Below are positions 55,793-64,000 of a DNA stretch of 64,000 bases, piece by piece. Position 1 is the first letter of the stretch; each line of letters starts with the position of its first letter. The translations under genes were made by a program, and so were the position numbers. This stretch comes from Dryococelus australis (taxonomy: Eukaryota > Arthropoda > Insecta > Phasmatodea > Phasmatidae): the NCBI GenBank assembly GCA_029891345.1, contig CM057009.1:93983916-94047915 (forward strand), written 5' to 3'. The notes beneath the pieces are model-generated. The model saw only the letters and a list, made by a program, of their open reading frames with translations. It ran no database searches and had not been told where the DNA came from.

Positions 55793-57330
55793 TTTTCCTA
55801 CTACTCCCCACTTAGAATTTTGGCAGGTGCCTCATCATACGGCCTAGAGGCAGTGCTGGAACAGCATCAAGAAAACCAGTGCAAGCCCATAATATATACA
55901 TCAAGGAGCCTGAGTGAAACGGAAACCAGATGTGCCCAAATTGAGAAGGAAACTTTGGTAGCCACTTGGGTATGTGAGAAATTTAGGGAATAAACGTTAG
56001 GTACTTGTGTACAGATTCTCACAGACCACAATCTGCTTGTGACACTACTCGTATCTAAGCCCCTTGCAGACCTAACAGCCAGACTTCAGAGATTACGGAT
56101 GCAGTTAATGTGATTCTCTTACACCATTCAGTAGGTGCCAGGCACAGAATTCCACATACCAGATGCTCTTTCTCGGGCACCAATTGAGAAGGCAAACAAT
56201 GAAGGGAAGGAGATTGTAGAAGAAGAATTATATATCTACAATATTATAGCGGAAACACCATTTGAAGACAAACGCCTAGCAGAGATCAAGGAGGCTCAAG
56301 ATAGACACCCGGAATGCCAGAAGCTGAAGGAACATATCGGCCATGGGTCCTGGTACAAGGACTCCATGTACTGGTCTGTGAGAGGACAGCTGACATGCAA
56401 CAAAGGGCTGATCATGAAAGGGACACAGACTTTTATTCCAGCACAGCTATATCCAGAAATGTTGAAAAGGATACATGAAGGCCATGTGGGAGTTGTGAAA
56501 TGTCATCATTAGGCACAAGAGTCAGTGTGGTGGCCTAACATGTCTACTGAAGTGAAGTAGGGGGTAGAAAACTGCAGAAATGCATTGAACACAGGACACA
56601 AAAAAAGGCAGAAACACTAAAACTATCACTGCTACCAGGCAGACCTTGGGAGATATTGGGATTAGATAAACAGGAGCTCAAACAGAAGCAGTACCTAGTG
56701 ATCTACGATTACTATTCCAGGTTCTTGGAAGTGGTAACTCTGGACAAAACATCTAGGGCAGTGATAGTCAAGATGAGGAATATTTTTGCCAGACATGGAA
56801 TTCCAGGAGTTTGCCAAGGAATATGGCTTCAGCCATAAGACATTTAGTCCACAATTTCCACAGTCAAATGGTGAAGATGAGAAAATGGTAGACATTGCCA
56901 GACACATTCTGTCCAAATCAGAAGATCCTAACCTTGGCCTCCTCTCCTACAGATGTACACATTTGGAGTCAGGTTTATCACCAGCTGAGCTGTTGTTCGG
57001 GCGGAAGCTGAGAAATGCGTTACCTTTGATACCACCACAGCTTTGACCTATTTGGGACAATGAAGCAGCTGTACAGGGTTTTAGGTGCAAGGATTTGGCA
57101 CTTAAAGAGATAAACAGAAGAAAATATAATAGGAAAAGCAGAGTCAAAGATCTGTCTATCCTAAAGGCTGGAGACAGAGTATGGATCACAAACATGAGCT
57201 GTTATGGGAGAGTTCAGACTGTTGCAGAAGCACTAAGGTCATACGTGGTAGTTACTGAAAAAGGCTTGCTATGTAGGAACAGGAGGCAGCTTATAAAATA
57301 TGGGAATAAAGTGAGGAAGGGAAAATAGGC
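55793..57330 (+). pseudogene. Gypsy remnant C, 3' portion: RNase H and integrase
   Basis: RNase H opens with PLRILAGASSYGLEAVLEQ, where the first catalytic Asp (normally DASSYG) is Gly, then IIYTSRSLSETETRCAQIEK, LVATWVCEKF and FHIPDALSRAP. Integrase continues in pieces: RIHEGHVGVVKC (zinc domain), LGLDKQELKQKQYLVIYDYY with the first Asp, and NIFARHGIP. About 14 residues that would hold the second catalytic Asp are deleted before EFQEFAKEYGFSHKTFSP. PQSNGEDEKMVDIARHI carries the Glu, then LSPAELLFGRKLRNALP and a C-terminal VKDLSILKAGDRVWI block. Same orientation and family as 39400-40925. Confidence 0.85.
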
Positions 57331-57364
57331 AGACAGACTACAAAAACAGTTATTAAAAGGGAAC

Positions 57365-57910
57365 TGTTACAATATCAGGTTCAAGAAAACAAAACAAATG
57401 ATATGAACAACAAGGGAGAAGTAACGAAGCAGGGAATTCTGAGGACAATACTCGCCCAGCAGGAGAGAGAGGGAGAACATCAATCCTTACTGAAGAAATG
57501 CCATTTCTGTGATTTCCAGCAAAAAGAGTGTGAGAGAAGTTTAGTGTCTTTAAATGTCAATACAGGCACTGGTGAGTGAGACAGTAGTGATCAAGTTGTC
57601 AGACTTCGAAGTGGGAGAACAGTGAACAAACCTTGCAGACTAGACTTGTAGATGGAAGTGGGGTTATGCATATACAGAGTACACCAGTATTGAACTATAC
57701 CTAGTAGAAATAACAGATAAAGTTCTAGTGGAGGACTAGGTCTAGATGTAGTGTAGTAGCAGCATTGACATAATTAGTGAGACAAAAGTGGAAAGAGGGA
57801 TGTAGTGTAAGGATATTGGAGATGCAGAGGTTGGGAGGCCTGGACAAGGGCTATGACAGTGGCAAGTAAAATATGGCGGCCTATTGGTGTGAATGACTAA
57901 CATTACAGTG
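57365..57910 (+). repeat. Possible 3' LTR of gypsy C
   Basis: A purine run AAAAGGGAAC precedes TGTTACAATATCAGG, the typical arrangement of polypurine tract and LTR start about 35 bases after the integrase end. The right end is a guess at ...AACATTACA near 57908. No 5' LTR exists in the window to confirm it. Confidence 0.4.
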
Positions 57911-58204
57911 CCAAACTTAGCGTCACTCATAAAGAACTGCTTGAATGTATGTTTAGCAAGTGTGACAAGTGTCCTGATGGATGTGTCATGTAGGAGTTAC
58001 TGCAGAACTGCAGCTACAACGACCTCGATGTAGAGTACCAACAGTGGGTTACAAGTGACAATAGATGTAATTTACTTTTAATGCTACAACCCCATGATGA
58101 GTTTATTGGAAGCTTATTGGACGTATTAAAAATCTCAAGAAGCATCACTTCATTTGCAAAGCTTCAAGCTCAGTATATAAAAAAAAAAAAAAAAAACATG
58201 AAAG
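57911..58204. other. No gene seen
   Basis: Short flank with a poly-A run at about 58179-58196. Confidence 0.5.
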
Positions 58205-58368
58205 TGTTGAAAGGATTCATTAAAATACTTTCTAATGTTGGCAACTCAACTTGTGAATCATTGTGGTATGTACAAATATGGTGATATGGTATTGTCTCAT
58301 GTATAAAGAGCGATAAAGTAAAGCTACAGTTAAAGATACCTCTGCCCTTGTTTCATTTCCCATTTACA
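58205..58368 (+). repeat. 5' LTR of a copia element
   Basis: Begins TGTTGAAAGG and ends CATTTACA, with a TATA-like TGTATAAAGAG at about 58299. It is followed after three bases by the copia-type primer site. The right LTR was not found, so the left boundary is inferred from the TGTTG start. Confidence 0.6.
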
Positions 58369-58371
58369 ATA

Positions 58372-58388
58372 GGTTATGGGCCCAGAAA
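58372..58388 (+). promoter_or_regulatory. Copia-type primer-binding site
   Basis: GGTTATGGGCCCAGAAA directly follows the LTR. The core TTATGGGCCCAG is the sequence recalled at this position in copia elements, where an initiator-Met tRNA half primes reverse transcription. Confidence 0.7.
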
Positions 58389-58567
58389 TATGGTGTAGCA
58401 TTGTGCTAAAGGCAGCTGGGAAGTAATACATGGCAGCTTGTCACGGGAGGAAAATGTGGCGGTAAGCATTGTACGTGTGTTGGTGGACATCTTGAATGTA
58501 CGGTTTAGAACAGTTGGCCAAGCTTTCAGAAGAGATAGTTATATGCCTAGTGAAAATGGAGTAACTG

Positions 58568-59045
58568 ATGGGAAACACATCAGTGAATGTTATTAAGCTT
58601 GAAGGGACTAAGAACTGGAATGTGTGGAAATTTTAGTTTAGTGTGTTGTTATGGGGGCTAGATGTCTATGGTGTTGTAGATGGCTCGGAAATCAAACCAG
58701 AGGTGGAATCTTCAAAATTAGAATGGACAAAGAAAGATGCAAAAGCTTAAAGCCTAATAGTGACGAGACTTTCAGAAAGTGCAATGTTGCACATAATCAC
58801 ACGTACTACAGCCAGCGAGATATGGAGGAAGTTACACAGTGTTTATGGGCAGAAGAGTGATACAAGTCTCCACATGGTGCAGCAAAGTTTTTTTGCATAC
58901 AAGTATGACGAGTGTCATTATATGTCAATGTTTCTTTCAAAAAAATAGTAGATTTTCAGAACAAGCTAAGGGAGTTGGGAGAGAATGTCAGTGCTGTGTA
59001 CAGTTTTCAAAAGAACCTTGTTCAAAAGCTTAAAAAATTAATTAT
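58568..59045 (+). pseudogene. Copia-type gag pseudogene
   Basis: From ATG 58568 the frame reads MGNTSVNVIKLEGTKNWNVW, the classic copia Gag start, then FSVLLWGLDVYGVVDGSE and WTKKDAKA followed by a stop. Then come RLSESAMLHIITRTTASEIW and KLHSVYGQKSDTSLHMVQQ, which form the UBN2-like helical core, and after a frameshift in a poly-A stretch DFQNKLRELGE. Three stops or shifts interrupt it. Homology ends near 59045 with LVQKLKKLI. The nucleocapsid, protease, integrase and RT are absent. Confidence 0.82.
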
Positions 59046-59047
59046 AA

Positions 59048-59758
59048 CTTGAAAAAAAATTACCTTGTCTAATGGTGCTGCCAGCCAATATAAGAATTAA
59101 GAAAAAAACTTTTGCAACCTGTGCCATCACAAGAAGAATTTTGATATTGATGCTGAATGGGATTTTTTTGCTACATCATATGGCTAAAGGCCTTGTGATG
59201 GTATTGCGGTGGCACTGTGAAATATCTAGTTGCTAAAGCCAGCTTGCAGTGAACACGTAGAAATCCCATACTATGTGTGGCTGAAATGTACTCCTGCACT
59301 GAAAATATTAAATGCATTAATTCCATTCTCATGGACAGTTACATTATCACAAACATTGAGATAGACCTATCACAGAGATTTAATGATGTTGCAGCTATAC
59401 CTGGGACAAGGGAAAAAAATACTGCTTTGTACCACTTGATAAATTCAAGCTTTCTGCAGGTTTGGTTTCTGGAATGGCACTACACAATATGTTTGTAGTA
59501 TTGAAAACCTTTGTAGAACCAACAGATACACCAGAACCTAATAGCAACAATTATATCACCTGTGTATATGATGACAAATGGTGGCTTGGAGTTGTGAAAG
59601 AGACTAACAGGGACTATAATGAGTTTTATATACAATTTTTCCACCCACACGGACCTGGCACATCATTCAAGCTAGCACAGAATGATTTTGTATGGATTCG
59701 TAGGCAAGAAATTTTAAAGATCCTGTCACCTTTGGAACTAACCACACCAACTGGATGA
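59048..59758 (+). pseudogene. Fragment of an uncharacterised repeated gene family
   Basis: Several frames read as one decayed protein: NGAASQYKN, NFCNLCHHKKNFDIDAEWDF, FATSYG and RPCDGIAVAL, then PALKILNA, VAAIPGTRE, and at 59462-59758 YDDKWWLGVVKETN, FHPHGPGTSF and FVWIRRQEILKIL. This matches, from memory, a family of hypothetical proteins present in many copies in arthropods and some cnidarians, with the pattern SDGxxxQYKN ... AEWHFFATSHGKGPCDG ... IPGTR ... WWLG ... MHPHGP. The function is unknown; the WWLG part looks like a small beta-barrel, and high copy number suggests a mobile-element origin. At least five stops break it. The copia gag ends immediately upstream. Confidence 0.6.
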
Positions 59759-61599
59759 GTACACAAAATAAAAGAAGAAACAAGTATTAGGATATTATAA
59801 ACCTTCAGAAATCTGCATTGACTTTCATACGCATGTACATGCACATTCTGTATGGACTTTAATAACTGCAGTTCAATTGTACACCAGTACAGATGTTTTC
59901 TTCACTTGAGCAAATAATACCAAAATTCACTGATCTGCAAGTAAACATAGGTAATATTCTTTTATAAATTTCCAGCTATTAATATGATTTATAATAAAAT
60001 GAGTTGTGAAAATATACAACCAATTGACGATGTGTGGGTTTGGGCATCAGAGGAATAGAGGGTTTTGAGTTTGAGATGTTTTGTTGATACTTTGCTTTGG
60101 GCGCCAGCGTAGAGCATGAGTGATGCGGGTGTGTGGTCGATAACCCTGAAGTGGACTCCTCTGATGTCCAGCATCTGATGATGTTGTCGGTAATCCTTGA
60201 TGCCTGGTCAAGTGAGAGATGTATAGCCTCTCCCAACGCTAACTCACTCCCAGAAGAAATTGTTATAGGCCATTTTTATGCCTTATAGAATTTACGGAAA
60301 AAAACTCATGGTAACAAGTTATGCAGCCATTAAGTAGCTGGAGGAAATAAAAAGTGTGCACTTAACAATGACACAACATTTTTTATTCACATTACTTCCT
60401 CCACTGAGGCACTGATACAAAAAATCTCCAGTTAAGCACGGAGAGCTCTTAAACAGAGAAACTGGCACAAAGCCTACATGGTTATTAGATGGTAAAAATT
60501 ATGGTGCAGCCATGAACAAACAGTCTGGAATTTGGAGCGGCGCTCTCCCTGGGCTAGATGAGAGTAATTAAATGTTCTGGGGCAAAAAGTTAACTACTGA
60601 AATACACAATTGAACACAAAGATGGTTATGGCCCGAGAAGGCTACGCACTGACATCCGCTCCACACGAATACGATGAAGGTATTAAATTTGAGTCGCGCG
60701 GGAGCTCTCTGCTAAGACCAGTGTTCCTGCGTGACACATGAAAAAAAAAAACTTAATTACTAAAACATGATAACTGATGAAACAAAATGGACATATGCAA
60801 CATTGATGTGATGATGGAACAAGGAAACACTTTCAGGTTTTTATTAAAATTACATGATCAACAAAATATTTGAAATATTAACACGTGACACTTTACACTT
60901 TGCCATAACACATAACCTCATGCTTTACACGACTTTGAATGGCACGTGCTTCGCACAATGTCTGGTGTCCATAATGTCTGTTACGCTGTAGCATTGCAGC
61001 TAGATATATACAATTGGTATATTCAGGAAGTATTTCAATTGTCTATATTTCAGTCAAGTATAGTAATTCATGCAATATTTGTAAGGTTGTGGCAATGACA
61101 ACTTGTTTGTATTTCATATATTTTTGTTTTTCCAAATTTGTTTTTTTTCCTTTTCTCATTTTATCAGTAGTAACAGACGTCGTCAACAACAGACACGATA
61201 GCGCATCTTTTCCTTTTCACTGGGTTAGTAAACTAAAAACATCACCACCGCAAGGTACAACATGGTGAAACAAGAAAAATAACAGAGGTCACCTTTAGCT
61301 GACGTGACAGACTGCTCGAAAACAATAAGTTTTCAATGAGGAAACTTTCTACCAATATATACAGAAGCACAACCTTTCTCGGGTACCACAACATTTTGTC
61401 GCAGCACGATCGTTTGTCAGCTGTCAGTCGGACAGCCTGCAACGTGTGATCACGTGACTCGCACCGACCAGTGCCCGCGACTTTAACCTTCTTTTGTATT
61501 TCGGACATTTCAATTCCAATATCTATTAAATTTATTTTCCGTTGGTGCGAGGAGTCAATAGGGCGCCGGGAGAGAAAAGTAACGATTCTCTCTCGTCTT
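59759..61599. other. No gene recognised
   Basis: Short frames only (59979-60236 minus, 61014-61268 plus, 61242-61508 minus) with no domains. The start of the LTR that follows may lie in the last few hundred bases. Confidence 0.5.
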
Positions 61600-62132
61600 C
61601 GTAACTCTTGAAGTGAGAAGTTTTATTTTATAAAGGCTGCCAGTCTGTCTTGGCTTTTTATTGTTTGGTCAGCAGCGAGTGTTAATTGTTTGTTTTGCAG
61701 TAGGTTAGTATCCGCCGTTGTGTACGGTTCATATTTTTGAACCTCGGCGTCACTATGTGTTTGTGCCGTTTGACTGTTCTGCGAGTTTAATGGACCTTCG
61801 AATCATGGATTTGACAAGTTTTTGATGATTTTCTGCCATGAATACTCACGTTTTTGTTGTTTTCGACATTTATTATATTAGGAATTAGATGGTTGTATGG
61901 CTGTGCAGTTAAATCCAAGGCCACGTGCTTTTGCACGCTTTCAATTAGATATATAGAGATAGTTTGTTTTACTGTGACAATAAATCTCCAGACATTAACT
62001 TCTTCCTTTATTTATTGGCAATCCTGGTATCAACAAACTTTCATTATTATGTAGTCAAAAGTCTCCGACTCACGGTGAGCTAGTCCATTGGTGTTTAATG
62101 AGAACGAGAGAACAGGATGTTAGCCTGTTACA
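61600..62132 (+). repeat. LTR of element E (left boundary uncertain)
   Basis: A TATA-like TTTATAAAGG (about 61627), an AATAAA polyadenylation signal (61980) and an end at ...GCCTGTTACA (62132) directly followed by a primer-site sequence give LTR architecture. The left end was not resolved and no second LTR lies in the window. Confidence 0.55.
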
Positions 62133-62134
62133 AG

Positions 62135-62152
62135 TGGTGCCCAATGTGGGGC
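62135..62152 (+). promoter_or_regulatory. Retroelement primer-binding site
   Basis: TGGTGCCCAATGTGGGGC, two bases after the LTR end. The TGGTGCCCAACGTGGGGC type is common behind invertebrate gypsy and BEL LTRs. The cognate tRNA is not assigned. Confidence 0.65.
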
Positions 62153-62535
62153 CTGGATTTATGCACATGCCCTGCAACGTGAAAAGTGCCGATATTCATC
62201 CCCATCAATTATTCAAGAACCTGCAAGCCCAGCTGTCGCTGGCGTATCAGTGTTTTTATCACTCGTGTTCCAGGGTGAGTGTAACTGCGTCAACCTCAAA
62301 CTTCTAACTACAGTTCCAGACAGTTTCCATACAGCCAAGTACAGTCAATGAACGATAATACACGAGGGTAAATATAAACTTTTTGCCGAAGAAATTGCAG
62401 GTACAGTCAAGATTGCAACATTCTAATGTAAATTTTTTTTTGAATATCACTATTTGTGTGTATAGTGCAGCTTTTTTTTTTAAGCAGATTGTACAGTAAT
62501 ACGATAATACAGGTTAGAGATTTAAGTAGGTCATA

Positions 62536-63394
62536 ATGGTGAGTCAGGAAGAAGCACGAGTAGATGAAGAGGAGGACTTTCTGGGTTTTGAAAATAATGG
62601 GGCAAATGAGGAAGCCGAAGTTAATGTGTCCAATGTGGTAGCGAGCCCTCCAGGTTCCGGTCTTGGAAATGGTTCAGGTCTTGAAAATACAAATAGGGAA
62701 ACTCTGAGAACAGAAGCACCTGGAATTGGTGAGCAATTAAGTTTGATAAAACTGGCTACAGAACAAAGGGCGGAATCTCAGAAATTTCAAGGGAAATTTG
62801 ACAAGCATTTAACTGACTTTAACAATTTGAAATTGACAATAAACAATAATGCAGAGTAAATTTGATAGTAATACAAAGGTTGTTTCAGAATTAAAGATTG
62901 CCCTAAATGTCAAATCAACAGAGGTTAGGGAAGAATGTGTAACTAATGCAAGTCAGGGTGTAAACAATTATGTAGAATTGCCAAATGTTCTTAGTGGTGG
63001 AAGTAAAGTTGTAAAAGATCAAAGCAAAGTTGCAAATTGCCAAAGTGAAATAGACACTGTAGAGCACGAATGTCAAAATAAAATGGAAATTATAGAGAAC
63101 AACTGCCATAATTTAGAAATTGAGGCAAATGAAATTCATGTAGTACAACAGAAAATTTGGGGGGATAATCTCCAAAAAACCCTTAGTGAATTGAATTTTG
63201 TGTTAGGTTCAGCTGTTACTTTTCACCAACGGAGGGTACTTTCAAATATTTGTATTTTTTGTGCCACTGCTGATACCACAACCACAGTAGCAAAGTATAA
63301 TTTTGAAAGTGGGCGGTTGAATAGGCAAAAATATGGTTGTGTATTAGGTAAATGTAATAGTGACAATTTTGAACAAAGTGCAAAATGTGTTTAA
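62536..63394 (+). pseudogene. Coiled-coil Gag-like protein of element E
   Basis: Frame 62536-62859 begins MVSQEEARVDEEEDFLGFEN, an acidic Gly/Asn-rich N terminus, followed by a heptad-like helical stretch (SLIKLATEQRAESQKF, FDKHLTDFNNLKLTINN). A stop at 62857 and a shift lead into frame 62849-63394, which continues the coiled coil (KFDSNTKVVSELKIALNVK, then EHECQNKMEIIENNC). Long N-terminal coiled coils of this kind precede capsid in gypsy/BEL-type Gag, and the location 400 bases after an LTR and primer site supports that. No zinc knuckle or pol motif follows to the window end, so identity beyond Gag-like is uncertain. Confidence 0.5.
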
Positions 63395-64000
63395 AGTGCC
63401 GAACTTGTTTAGGATTCATGAGTTATTCAGAAAAGTAACTGTAAGTCAAGAAATGAGAAATAGTGACCTGATTAGGGGGGTAAAGAAGACTTACAAGAGA
63501 AAAAAGAAATGTAGTTTCTTGAGGGCTAGGTGTAAAGAAATTGTGAAATATGTTGTGAGGAAATGTGTTAGGAAGAAGAAACACAGTATAGTCTGTGATT
63601 TCATGTAGGCTAGCCTAATAGGATTAAGTAGTGTCAATTCATATGTCATTATTATGTATAATGTACTTTTTTATATAAAATTAAAGTTGAATCAATAGTA
63701 GGTTACAATGTAAGTAAATACACAATGCCAACAGGCATGTCTCATTGTTGCAGCTCTGGGTGTTTAGGAGCAACATGAAATTGTAGGATAGTTGGCGATC
63801 AAACCTAATGTTTGGGTTATGGTGTATAAAAGAGAAAAAATGGTCCAAATTATATAATAAGGGTTAACATGTAAAGGTATAAACTACGTACCTGTTACTG
63901 TAATTGATATAACATCAGTTTAGAGTGAAACCAAATGTGATGTAATTTGTTCATATTTTATTAATATTTATTACTATTGTGTCAGTTTATAATATATTAA
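63395..64000 (+). other. Element E continuation, unrecognised
   Basis: An 82-codon Lys/Arg-rich frame (63360-63608; VKKTYKRKKK, KYVVRKCVRKKK) overlaps the end of the gag-like frame and could be a basic nucleic-acid-binding tail. The remaining sequence to the window edge is AT-rich without coding signal. Confidence 0.35.

Overview
This window is eukaryotic, nuclear and almost wholly made of repeats. No intact host gene, rRNA or CRISPR array was found; the only tRNA-like sequences are SINE heads. The recognisable mobile elements point to an arthropod, most likely an insect with a large, repeat-rich genome: a Jockey-type LINE ORF1 with a PRE_C2HC domain and three zinc knuckles, Ty3/gypsy elements of the K02A2.6-like and errantivirus-like kinds, a copia element with the copia-type primer site, hAT transposons, an arthropod-style Helitron fragment, TA-flanked MITEs and tRNA-derived SINEs. 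The species cannot be fixed from this sequence. Nearly every coding trace is broken by stops and frameshifts, so the sequence is a layered graveyard of transposons.

Layout, 1-28 kb. A 34-bp tandem array (1-290) is followed by a GC-richer block with an unrecognised ORF (1152-1751). A decayed gypsy/errantivirus-like integrase lies at 2996-5030, with a TA-flanked MITE sitting inside it (4252-4576) and an env-position ORF after it (5090-5338). A long hairpin (5350-5685) and a 500-bp TIR element (7072-7571) follow. A hAT element (9770-12509) abuts a gypsy pol (12510-15234), which in turn abuts an orphan LINE ORF1 on the minus strand (15238-16476). Then come a SINE, two copies of one MITE family (17650-17877 and 19598-19839), AT-rich desert, a second SINE (24690-24858) and a 1.9-kb element with about 190-bp TIRs (25790-27674).

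Layout, 28-58 kb. A 6-kb hAT element (28222-34175) has recognisable 15-bp ends and an 8-bp target duplication. It carries a ZMYM1-like transposase in pieces, and nested inside it is a gypsy derivative in which gag is joined directly to integrase. A gypsy integrase on the minus strand (38204-39365) then faces another gypsy element on the plus strand (39400-40925). That plus-strand element stops inside RNase H and resumes about 15 kb later (55793-57330). The intervening block is a GTAGG/GTGGG-type satellite in higher-order units of roughly 1.5-2.2 kb. It includes an inverted duplication (arms 40930-42760 and 45600-47835), a Helitron (44282-45563) in the spacer, and a structurally complete LTR retrotransposon (49480-54031, minus) inserted in the satellite with LTRs of about 127 bp, a polypurine tract and a GGTGG target duplication.

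Layout, 58-64 kb. A copia 5' LTR, primer site and gag (58205-59045) run directly into a fragment of an uncharacterised repeated gene family (59048-59758). The last stretch holds an LTR with primer-binding site and a coiled-coil gag-like region (about 61600-63394) without pol.

The genes do not form a host pathway. The story is one of nested insertion, inversion and decay, and the relative order of insertions can be read from which element interrupts which.
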